Source: Oscillospiraceae bacterium (GTDB taxonomy: Bacteria; Bacillota; Clostridia; Oscillospirales; Ruminococcaceae). From it: a DNA stretch of 5,088 nt. This document shows, one piece after another, positions 1 through 5,088 of this stretch. The stretch spans positions 1 to 5,088 of the forward strand of contig JAHZHS010000147.1 of assembly GCA_019420135.1 (NCBI GenBank), read 5' to 3'. Made by a program: the position numbers and the translations under genes. A model generated the notes under the pieces. It saw nothing but the letters and a program-made list of their open reading frames with translations, was not told the origin of the DNA and searched no databases. Position 1 is the stretch's first letter, and each line of letters starts with the position of its first letter.

Positions 1-833
1 TGATCGTTGCCTGCGCCGGTATCGGCGTGGAGGAAACCATCTGGGCGGCCATCCTACTGATGATCTTCCACTCGGTCAGCAAATCCATGCTGTTCCAGGC
101 GGTGGGCTCCATTGAGAACACCATGGGCTCCCGTGACATCGAGAGTATGCATGGCCTGCTGCTCCGTCTGCCCCGCCTGACCTACATCATGGGCATCGGC
201 ATTGCAGGCATGTACCTGGCGCCTTTCGGCATGCTGATTTCCAAGTGGGTGGCCCTCAAGGCCTTTGTGGATGCGGACAACTATCTGCTGGTCATCTTTC
301 TGGCCTACGGCAGTGCTACGACGATGCTCTACTGGACCAAGTGGCTCAGCAAACTGGTTTCGCTGCATCATACCAAGGAGCCCGTCCATGATGTGACCTT
401 GCCCGACCAGTATCTTTCCATGTATGTCCATTCCGCGGCAACGCTGCTTCTGTGCCTGCTGTTCCCGCTGGTCTCCACCTATGTGGTCGACCCCATGATC
501 GTGCAGCTGTTTGGCTCTGCCCATGAGGTCCTCTCCATGAGCGTCCTGACCACCATGGCAATCATGCTGGTTTCGGTCATCTTTGTCCCGTCGCTGATGT
601 TCCTGCTCACCCGGGCGACCCATCGGGATTACGTCCCCATCTATATGGGCGGTATCAACGAGGGCGACAACACCTATTTCACCAACAGCTTCGGCGAGCC
701 GGAGCATCTTTACCTGAGCAACTGGTATCTCCGGTTTGAGTTCGGCATGCGCAGACTGATGCGCCCGTCGGTGATTATCTCCTCGGGCGTTCTGATCGTC
801 ATGCTTTGCGTGATCGTAGGGGGTGCGGTGTAA
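1..833 (+). CDS. echA: EchA, NuoL/Mrp-like ion-translocating membrane subunit of Ech hydrogenase (5' end outside window)
   Basis: Membrane subunit expected to move H+ or Na+ when the complex reduces protons with ferredoxin electrons. The reading frame is open from base 3, so the GTG at 27 is not a real start; 276 C-terminal residues are visible, roughly half or less of a typical EchA (about 600+ residues). Counting from base 3, an HxxxK motif (H23, K27 in HSVSKSMLF) matches the HAFFKALLF segment of NuoL, whose lysine is in the proton path. It is followed by GSIENTMGSRDI (35-46) and by APFGMLISKW (73-82), matching the PPxxGFxSK loop of NuoL/Mrp antiporters. A further intramembrane lysine is seen at K113 (WTKW). 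Several hydrophobic segments follow, about 142-162, 178-202 and 256-274, the last being a C-terminal anchor. The stop overlaps the echB start (TAATG), implying translational coupling. Confident in family; the name EchA rests on gene order. Confidence 0.9.
   Translation, partial: IVACAGIGVEETIWAAILLMIFHSVSKSMLFQAVGSIENTMGSRDIESMHGLLLRLPRLTYIMGIGIAGMYLAPFGMLISKWVALKAFVDADNYLLVIFLAYGSATTMLYWTKWLSKLVSLHHTKEPVHDVTLPDQYLSMYVHSAATLLLCLLFPLVSTYVVDPMIVQLFGSAHEVLSMSVLTTMAIMLVSVIFVPSLMFLLTRATHRDYVPIYMGGINEGDNTYFTNSFGEPEHLYLSNWYLRFEFGMRRLMRPSVIISSGVLIVMLCVIVGGAV
818..825 (+). promoter_or_regulatory. Shine-Dalgarno site of echB inside the end of echA
   Basis: AGGGGGTG, one mismatch from AGGAGGTG, ends 7 bases before the ATG at 833. 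It supports that ATG over in-frame starts further upstream (such as 806) and shows that the echB ribosome site lies within echA coding sequence. Confidence 0.6.
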
Positions 834-1693
834 TGCAGGTGGTATCTGTTGTACTTTATCTGATCCTGGCCCCGTTTGTGGGGGCCTTGCTCGACGGTTT
901 TGACCGCATCCTCTCGGCGCGTATGCAGGGGCGCAAAGGCCCGCCGCTGCTGCAGCCCTTCTACGATCTGGCCAAGCTGTTTTCCAAGCAGATGCTCGCA
1001 GTCAACAGCGTGCAGATGCTGCTCAACCTGAGCTATCTGGTGTTTCTGGCCGTGGCGGGGGCCATGCTCTTTGCCGGCGCCGATATCCTGATGAGCCTGT
1101 TCATTCTCTCCACGGCGGATATGTTCCTGGTTATGGCTGCATCCAGCGATTCCTCGCCTTTCTCTACTTTGGGTGCCGGCCGCGAGATGATCCAGATCAT
1201 GGCCTATGAACCTATGACGCTGCTGCTGGCAGTGGGCTTTTACCTGGCCACCGGTTCCTTCCAGGTCATCGACATCATCCGGATGCCGTACAGCACCGTG
1301 CTGACCATGCCGGGATTTTTGATCGGCTTCTTCTTTGTTATGGCGATCAAACTGCGCAAGTCGCCCTTTGACCTGTCCACCAGCCACCATGCACACCAGG
1401 AACTGGTCAAGGGCCTGACCACCGAAATGGCAGGCCCCACCTTCGCCATCATGAATATCGCGGAATACTACGAGATGACGCTGATGCTGGGCATTGTGGC
1501 TTTGTTCTTCATCAATGAAAACTGGTGGAGCTGGCCTATTGCCATCATTGCCTGCCTGTTTGTTTTCTTCCTGGAAATTCTGTGGGACAATGTCTGCGCC
1601 CGTGTCAAATGGCGCACGCTGCTGGACAGCTGCTGGGTCGTCACGCTGCTTTCAGGCGGTCTCAACGGCTTGATCCTCATGCTGATTCGATAA
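833..1693 (+). CDS. echB: EchB, NuoH-like membrane anchor subunit of Ech hydrogenase
   Basis: Multi-span membrane protein of 286 residues that anchors the soluble hydrogenase arm and links it to the ion pump EchA. The family signature is clear: SARMQGRKGPPLLQPFYDLAK at about 28-48 is the RxQxRxGP loop of NuoH/HycD proteins. LGAGREMIQIMAYEP (113-127) matches the NuoH LGALRxxAQxxSYE segment, and KSPFDLSTSHHAHQELVKG (176-194) followed by AEYYEM (210-215) matches the PFDLxExxxELVxG...AEY segment. Hydrophobic spans are visible at about 3-20, 63-82, 84-102, 128-142, 158-173, 216-228, 232-250 and 266-285, consistent with the eight expected. The start ATG shares one base with the echA stop. Unlike NuoH, no quinone is used in Ech; the His-rich loop replacing the acidic NuoH loop may reflect that. 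Length is normal for EchB. Confidence 0.95.
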   Translation: MQVVSVVLYLILAPFVGALLDGFDRILSARMQGRKGPPLLQPFYDLAKLFSKQMLAVNSVQMLLNLSYLVFLAVAGAMLFAGADILMSLFILSTADMFLVMAASSDSSPFSTLGAGREMIQIMAYEPMTLLLAVGFYLATGSFQVIDIIRMPYSTVLTMPGFLIGFFFVMAIKLRKSPFDLSTSHHAHQELVKGLTTEMAGPTFAIMNIAEYYEMTLMLGIVALFFINENWWSWPIAIIACLFVFFLEILWDNVCARVKWRTLLDSCWVVTLLSGGLNGLILMLIR

Positions 1694-1698
1694 GGAGG
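1692..1698 (+). promoter_or_regulatory. Strong Shine-Dalgarno site of echC
   Basis: AAGGAGG starts inside the echB stop (TAA 1691-1693) and ends 10 bases before the ATG at 1709. It is the best match to the anti-SD in the operon and fits the need for a separate ribosome site where echB and echC do not overlap. Confidence 0.7.
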
Positions 1699-1708
1699 AG
1701 CGCAAACT

Positions 1709-2161
1709 ATGGCAAAATTGGCAAAGTCCCCGTGGCTGCTGCATTATGATGCCAGCAGCTGCAACGGGTGTGATATTGAAGTGTTGGACTGCACAACGCC
1801 GCGGTATGACATTGAGCGCTTCGGCATCATCAATACCGGAGATCCCTTCCAGGCGGATATTCTGCTGATCACCGGCGGCATCAACAATCAGTGCGAGAGT
1901 GTTGTCCGTCAGCTGTACAGCCAGATGCCCGACCCCAAGGTTGTCGTGGCGGTGGGCATCTGTGCCTGCACCGGCGGTGTGTTCAAGGACTGCTACAACA
2001 TCAAGGGCGGCGTGGACACGGTGATTCCGGTGGATGTCTATGTGCCGGGCTGTGCGGCCCGGCCGCAGGCCATCATTGACGGCGTGGTCAAGGCTCTGGA
2101 AATCCTGGAGCAAAAGCGCAAGGCATATTCCGAAAAACAGGAACAGAACAGCCGCGCATGA
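1709..2161 (+). CDS. echC: EchC, NuoB-like [NiFe]-hydrogenase small subunit
   Basis: Soluble 150-residue small subunit that carries the proximal [4Fe-4S] cluster passing electrons to the NiFe site of EchE. Ligand pattern: C18xxC21 in SSCNGCDIE, a cysteine in VGICACTGG (C85, with a second at C87), and C115 in VPGCAARP; this is the CxxC...GxCxxxGG...PGC pattern of NuoB and group 4 small subunits. It is short, with no Tat signal peptide and none of the extra medial/distal cluster domain of group 1 uptake hydrogenases, as expected for a cytoplasm-facing Ech arm. The C-terminal tail after about residue 134 is charged and likely a helix. Extra cysteines at C28, C62, C87 and C95 are not canonical ligands. 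The stop overlaps an ATG (ATGA at 2158), but echD probably starts later. Confidence 0.95.
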   Translation: MAKLAKSPWLLHYDASSCNGCDIEVLDCTTPRYDIERFGIINTGDPFQADILLITGGINNQCESVVRQLYSQMPDPKVVVAVGICACTGGVFKDCYNIKGGVDTVIPVDVYVPGCAARPQAIIDGVVKALEILEQKRKAYSEKQEQNSRA

Positions 2162-2169
2162 GGGAGGAA
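2161..2169 (+). promoter_or_regulatory. Shine-Dalgarno site that decides the echD start
   Basis: AGGGAGGAA ends 9 bases before the ATG at 2179. The upstream in-frame ATG at 2158, which overlaps the echC stop, would place this site inside the gene, and no purine-rich SD lies before it. The ATG at 2179 is therefore preferred. Confidence 0.65.
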
Positions 2170-2178
2170 AATTGCCGG

Positions 2179-2526
2179 ATGGAACATTTGAATACGATCG
2201 AACCCATCACCATGGCAGAGTTCATGCCGGCGGTGATCCGGTTCAAGATGGACGGCTGGAGGGTTGTGCAGATCTGCGCCAACCGTGTGCCCGCCGGATA
2301 CGAGATGAGTTATTCGTTCGGCAAGGACTATGATATGCGTACGCTGCGCCTGACAGTGGGGGAGGACGAAAAGATCCCCAGCATCACCCAGGTGTATCCC
2401 GGTGCATTTTTGCAGGAGAATGAGGCGGCCGAACTGTTCGGCGTCCAGATCGAGAGCATCGACCAGGACTATCACAACAAACTGTACCGCATTGCGCGGG
2501 AAACGCCGTTTAAGCAGAAGGGGTGA
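2179..2526 (+). CDS. echD: EchD, NuoC-like (30 kDa subunit family) component of Ech hydrogenase
   Basis: Small soluble subunit, 115 residues from the chosen ATG, that packs against EchE in the hydrogenase arm, as NuoC does with NuoD; it has no known cofactor and contains one cysteine only. The signature is VYPGAFLQENEAAELFGVQI at about 73-92, matching the YPxAxxxEREixxlFGI box of the NuoC family. The N-terminal half (FKMDGWRVVQICANR... and a YSFGKDYDMRTLRL strand) fits the alpha/beta fold of that family. The usual C-terminal extension of NuoC is absent, typical of Ech forms. A 22-residue-total variant beginning at 2158 (seven extra residues, MREENCR) is possible but lacks a ribosome site. Six bases separate its stop from echE, whose likely SD (AAGGGGTG, 2518-2525) overlaps the echD end. 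Confidence 0.88.
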   Translation: MEHLNTIEPITMAEFMPAVIRFKMDGWRVVQICANRVPAGYEMSYSFGKDYDMRTLRLTVGEDEKIPSITQVYPGAFLQENEAAELFGVQIESIDQDYHNKLYRIARETPFKQKG

Positions 2527-2532
2527 GCGGGT

Positions 2533-3612
2533 ATGGCAAAACAGAGTATTGTACCGTTCGGCCCGCAGCATCCCGTGCTGCCCGAACCGATCCATCTGGA
2601 CCTTGTCCTGGAGGATGAGGTAGTTGTCAAAGCGGTGCCCAGCATCGGCTTTGTGCATCGCGGCCTGGAAAAGCTGGTCGAGACGAAAGACTATAAGGAA
2701 TACGTTTATATTGCCGAGCGTGTCTGCGGCATCTGCAGCTTTGGCCACGGCATGGGCTACTGCCAGTGTCTGGAAAAGATCATGAACGTGGAGATTCCCC
2801 GCCGTGCCGCCTATCTGCGCACCATCTGGATGGAGATGAGCCGTGTTCACAGCCATCTTCTCTGGCTGGGCCTGCTGGCCGATGCTATGGGCTTTGAGAG
2901 CCTGTTCATGCAGTGCTGGCGCCTGCGGGAAAAGATTCTGGATATGTTTGATGCCACCACCGGCGGCCGGATCATCTTCTCGGTCAACTGCGTGGGCGGC
3001 GTGCTCAAGGATATGGACACCGGCATGCTCCTCAAGATCGTGGACACCGTCAACGAGATGGAGAAAGATCTGCGCCCCATTGCTGAGGCGTTCCTGCGGG
3101 ATCTGACGGTGGGCACCCGGCTGCATGATCTGGGCATTCTCAAACCGGACCAGGCGCGGCTGATGGGTGCGGTGGGGCCCATGCTCCGCGCCAGCGGTGT
3201 TGCCTACGATGCCCGCATGCTGGGATACGCGGCATATGGAGATCTGGACTTCGAGCCCATCACCGCCGCGGAGGGCGATTCCTTTGCCCGGTGTGAGGTG
3301 CGTATCCATGAAATCTACCAGTCCTTCGATCTTATCCGCCAGGCGGTGGCCAAGATCCCGGAAGGCCCCATCAGTGTGCCGGTCAAGGGCAATCCCGACG
3401 GGGAGCATTTCATGCGCATCGAGCAGCCCCGCGGCGAGGCAATCTATTATATCAAGGCCAACGGCACCAAGTTCATTGACCGTTTCCGCCTGCGCACTCC
3501 GACCACAAGCAACATTCCCCCGATGCTGGATATGCTCAAAGGCTGCCAGCTGGCCGACGTGCCGCTGCTGATTTTGACCATTGATCCCTGCATCAGTTGT
3601 ACCGAGAGGTGA
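2533..3612 (+). CDS. echE: EchE, NuoD-like catalytic large subunit of group 4 [NiFe] hydrogenase
   Basis: Catalytic subunit, 359 residues, where protons are reduced to H2 at a NiFe(CN)2CO centre. The two nickel-binding motifs are intact: L1 is ERVCGICSFGH with C65 and C68, and L2 is DPCISCTER with C353 and C356 at the extreme C-terminus. These four cysteines separate a true hydrogenase from NuoD, which lacks them. NuoD-family boxes are also seen: FGPQHPV (9-15), GFVHRGLEKL (39-48) and TTGGRIIF (142-149). Length is close to that of known EchE proteins. The protein stops three residues after the last ligand cysteine, so there is no C-terminal extension for a maturation protease to remove. The ATG at 2533 has an SD-like AAGGGGTG ending 7 bases upstream; echF follows after six bases. 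Cytoplasmic face of the membrane. Confidence 0.96.
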   Translation: MAKQSIVPFGPQHPVLPEPIHLDLVLEDEVVVKAVPSIGFVHRGLEKLVETKDYKEYVYIAERVCGICSFGHGMGYCQCLEKIMNVEIPRRAAYLRTIWMEMSRVHSHLLWLGLLADAMGFESLFMQCWRLREKILDMFDATTGGRIIFSVNCVGGVLKDMDTGMLLKIVDTVNEMEKDLRPIAEAFLRDLTVGTRLHDLGILKPDQARLMGAVGPMLRASGVAYDARMLGYAAYGDLDFEPITAAEGDSFARCEVRIHEIYQSFDLIRQAVAKIPEGPISVPVKGNPDGEHFMRIEQPRGEAIYYIKANGTKFIDRFRLRTPTTSNIPPMLDMLKGCQLADVPLLILTIDPCISCTER

Positions 3613-3613
3613 G
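3605..3613 (+). promoter_or_regulatory. Shine-Dalgarno site of echF at the end of echE
   Basis: AGAGGTGAG lies over the echE stop, its AGGTG core 7 bases before the ATG at 3619. A GTG at 3613 is also in frame but would sit within the SD itself, so ATG 3619 is the better start. Confidence 0.6.
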
Positions 3614-3618
3614 TGAGT

Positions 3619-4170
3619 ATGGCGGAATGGAAGTTTTTGCCGTTTGCGCAGACGGCACTCAAAAATCTGTTCAGCGCCCCGGTGACCACCGGGTATCCCT
3701 TTGAGCCGGCGAAGTATCCCGAGCGGATGCGGGGCCACGTCTCCATTCAGATTGAAAACTGTATCAGCTGCGGTCTGTGTGCCCGCAGCTGCCCGCCCGG
3801 CGCCCTGACGGTGGACCGCAAGGCGGGGACCTGGACCATCAACCGGTTTGACTGTGTGCAGTGCGGCAACTGCGTCAATGTCTGCCCCAAAAAGTGCCTG
3901 AGCATTGTTCCGGGATATACCGAGCCGGACCTTACTAAGCACAGCGATACCTTCACCCGTCCGCAGCCGGCCCAGGCGGCAAAGCCGGGTGCCAAGCCGT
4001 CCAACGATGCCTCCAAGTGCGTCTACTGCACCCTCTGTGCCAAGAAGTGCCCTCAGGAGGCCATCACGGTGGACCGTGCCGCCAAGAGCTGGTCCCTCGA
4101 CGGGGAAAAATGTGTGGGTTGTGGTCTGTGTGCGGCATCCTGCCCCAAAAAATGCATCACCATGCAATGA
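3619..4170 (+). CDS. echF: EchF-like ferredoxin subunit with four [4Fe-4S] motifs (duplicated form)
   Basis: Soluble iron-sulfur subunit that accepts electrons from reduced ferredoxin and feeds EchC; 183 residues. The N-terminus (about 1-45, with RGHVSIQIENC) is the NuoI/EchF type. Four complete CxxCxxCxxxCP motifs are present: C48/51/54/58, C79/82/85/89, C134/137/140/144 and C165/168/171/175. Standard EchF and NuoI have two such motifs. The second pair sits after a linker at about 108-132 rich in Pro, Ala and Lys (RPQPAQAAKPGAKP). Residues 46-96 and 132-182 align without gaps at 24 of 51 identities, including an extra cysteine in PKKC after the last motif of each half (C93, C179). The frame is unbroken, so this is a fusion or duplication and not a frameshift artefact. 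It is the last gene of the operon. Role assignment is firm; the function of the second half is inferred as additional electron-wire clusters. Confidence 0.92.
   Translation: MAEWKFLPFAQTALKNLFSAPVTTGYPFEPAKYPERMRGHVSIQIENCISCGLCARSCPPGALTVDRKAGTWTINRFDCVQCGNCVNVCPKKCLSIVPGYTEPDLTKHSDTFTRPQPAQAAKPGAKPSNDASKCVYCTLCAKKCPQEAITVDRAAKSWSLDGEKCVGCGLCAASCPKKCITMQ
3754..4164 (+). repeat. Internal duplication of the 2[4Fe-4S] module within echF
   Basis: Two 153-base units, 3754-3906 and 4012-4164, offset by 258 bases, encode the two ferredoxin halves. Protein identity is 24 of 51 with identical cysteine spacing (31 residues between the first cysteines of paired motifs in both). At DNA level only short runs are shared, for example ACGGTGGACCG at 3808 and 4066, and CTGCCCCAAAAA near the end of each unit. 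The copy is therefore old, or derives from a related ferredoxin, and is not a fresh tandem duplication. Confidence 0.8.
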
Positions 4171-4226
4171 TTTCGCCGTCTGCCGGTCTGGACTGAGCCA
4201 GCCGCGCAAGGCAAATAAAATTCAAA

Positions 4227-4280
4227 AAGCAGCCTTCCCGTGCTTTTCCCGGCGCCGGAAGGCTGCTTCTGTCTGCTTTT
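4227..4280. terminator. Bidirectional intrinsic terminator between echF and mnmA
   Basis: AAGCAGCCTTCC (4227-4238) pairs perfectly with GGAAGGCTGCTT (4257-4268): a 12-bp stem with an 18-base loop. On the - strand the stem runs straight into a T-rich tract (TTTTTGAATTTTATTT, within 4213-4228), ideal for ending mnmA transcripts 57 bases past its stop. On the + strand the trailing sequence is less uniform (TTCTGTCTGCTTTT, 4267-4280), so it probably ends the ech operon too but less sharply. The rest of the 154-base gap shows no gene. Confidence 0.85.
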
Positions 4281-4324
4281 ATAAATTTGAAACAAAATAC
4301 GACTGTAACAATTGTCGAGCAGAA

Positions 4325-5088
4325 TTACTCCGCCGACAGAATCATCCCGCCGCCCATCACATAGCCGTCGCGGTAGAACACGGCACTCTGGCCGGGGGCA
4401 GGGGCGCGGACCGGTTCTGGAAAGTCCACTGCCAGCAGGCCGTCCGTAGATCGGACAACACAGGGGGTGGGGCGGGCAGCACTGCGGATCTTGACGAGGT
4501 ATTCGCCATCGGGCAGGGCAAGACCGTCGGGGGTGACGACGGAGTCCACCGTAATGCGGCGGTTGAACTCCCCACCGCTCTCTGCCAGGCGGATGTTGCC
4601 GTCCGGGCAGATTTCCCGCACAAACAGGGGCCGTCCGGCGGAGAGACCCAGCCCCTTGCGCTGGCCCACGGTGTAATGGTCCACGCCGAGATGGGGCCCC
4701 AGATCCTCGCCGTCAGGGCCGATGAAGCGGCCCTGCTTTGGAGTCAGGCCCCGGGCGCGGATATAGGCCGAATAATCCCCGTCGGGAATGAAGCACATCT
4801 CCATGGAGTCAGGGGTATCGGCACAGTTGAGTTCAATGTCGCGGGCAATATCCCGCACATCGGATTTTTCAAACTCGCCCAGAGGCAGGACCAGTCGTTC
4901 CAGAATGTCACGCCCCAGCCGGTAGAGCATGTAGCTCTGATCCCGGGCAACACTCTCGGCGGTGTGCAGGCGGCAGACGCCGTCGTCGCACCGCTCAATC
5001 CGGGCATAGTGGCCGGTGGCGAGATAAGGAATTCCCAGCTCGTCGGCCTTCTCAGCCAGAAGGCGGAACTTGACGGCCGGATTGCAGA
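4325..5088 (-). CDS. mnmA: MnmA (TrmU), tRNA-specific 2-thiouridylase, N-terminus outside window
   Basis: Cytoplasmic enzyme that, with ATP and a persulfide sulfur donor, puts the 2-thio group on the wobble uridine (U34) of Lys, Glu and Gln tRNAs. About 253 C-terminal residues are visible of a usual ~360; the missing part holds the ATP-binding SGGVDSS P-loop. Numbering from the first complete codon (5084-5086): CNPAVKF (1-7) carries the first catalytic cysteine, then ATGHYARI (23-30), RDQSYMLYRL (a variant of KDQSYFL), LPLGEFEKSDVR, and MCFIPDGDY with the second cysteine at 98. The two cysteines are 97 residues apart, the same as C102 and C199 in E. coli MnmA. YTVGQRKGLGLS (138-149) follows, then the C-terminal beta-barrel ending GGGMILSAE. 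An internal ATG at 4930 is not the start, since the frame continues with conserved sequence to the window edge. It is convergent with the ech operon and not functionally tied to it. Confidence 0.95.
   Translation of the reverse strand, partial: CNPAVKFRLLAEKADELGIPYLATGHYARIERCDDGVCRLHTAESVARDQSYMLYRLGRDILERLVLPLGEFEKSDVRDIARDIELNCADTPDSMEMCFIPDGDYSAYIRARGLTPKQGRFIGPDGEDLGPHLGVDHYTVGQRKGLGLSAGRPLFVREICPDGNIRLAESGGEFNRRITVDSVVTPDGLALPDGEYLVKIRSAARPTPCVVRSTDGLLAVDFPEPVRAPAPGQSAVFYRDGYVMGGGMILSAE

Noticed and set aside
27..29. GTG as a start for a short EchA-like protein
   Set aside because: The frame is open to the window edge with sensible sequence (IVACAGIG) and no ribosome site precedes the GTG; the gene is simply cut by the window.
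54..707. 217-residue open frame on the - strand opposite echA
   Set aside because: In codon register with echA, ends where echA has a CTA codon, and shows no recognisable motif; a shadow.
710..1396. 228-residue open frame on the - strand opposite echB
   Set aside because: Rich in His, Gln and Arg with no motif, opposite a well-supported membrane protein gene; a shadow.
2533..3612. NuoD of respiratory complex I instead of a hydrogenase
   Set aside because: Both CxxC nickel-binding motifs (C65/C68 and C353/C356) are present, which NuoD lacks, and the gene order is that of ech.
4185..4203. Small imperfect hairpin just after echF (GGTCTGG/CCAGCC)
   Set aside because: Short stem with a bulged base, a G-T pair and no T-tract after it; the hairpin at 4227-4268 is far stronger.
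2038..4209. 723-residue open frame on the - strand across echC-echF
   Set aside because: It lies opposite four clearly conserved genes in exact codon register; composition (His, Gln, Gly, Ala rich) is that of a reverse-complement shadow and no domain is recognisable.
4303..4318. Short palindrome ACAATTGT near the mnmA 3' end, considered as an operator
   Set aside because: Only 8 bases, located downstream of both genes and without a second copy; expected by chance in an AT-rich gap.
4928..4930. ATG as a start for a short MnmA
   Set aside because: Conserved MnmA sequence, including the first catalytic cysteine and ATGHYAR, continues upstream to the window edge in the same frame.

Overview
The window holds the 3' part of an operon for an Ech-type, energy-converting, membrane-bound [NiFe] hydrogenase (group 4, related to complex I). 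It is followed by a convergent, partly cut-off mnmA gene for tRNA 2-thiouridylation. Base composition is moderately GC-rich (high 50s percent by eye, not counted). Genes are tightly packed with purine-rich Shine-Dalgarno sites. This fits an anaerobic, fermentative member of the Clostridia, possibly the Oscillospiraceae/Ruminococcaceae (Faecalibacterium, Gemmiger or Subdoligranulum-like). That placement is an inference from style and gene content and is not proven by any marker here.

Layout: 1-833 is the C-terminal 276 residues of EchA (NuoL/Mrp-like ion pump). 833-1693 is EchB (NuoH-like membrane anchor). 1709-2161 is EchC (NuoB-like hydrogenase small subunit). 2179-2526 is EchD (NuoC-like). 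2533-3612 is EchE (NuoD-like large subunit with the NiFe site). 3619-4170 is EchF (NuoI-like ferredoxin subunit). All are on the + strand, in the canonical echABCDEF order, with gaps of -1 to 17 bases, so they look like one transcript. The region 4171-4324 is non-coding and contains a strong 12-bp hairpin (4227-4268) able to serve as a terminator for both strands. From 4325 to the window end, on the - strand, lies the C-terminal ~253 residues of MnmA.

How it works (family knowledge): reduced ferredoxin hands electrons to the iron-sulfur clusters of EchF, then to EchC, then to the NiFe site of EchE, where protons become H2. EchA and EchB in the membrane couple this to export of H+ or Na+. All key cluster and metal ligands I looked for are present, so the complex looks functional.

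The main departure from the textbook complex is EchF. It carries four CxxCxxCxxxCP motifs instead of the usual two, arranged as two gap-free, roughly half-identical 51-residue halves joined by a Pro/Ala-rich linker. This suggests an internal duplication that adds two more [4Fe-4S] clusters to the electron entry arm. I found no wholly new system, mobile element, CRISPR array or RNA gene.
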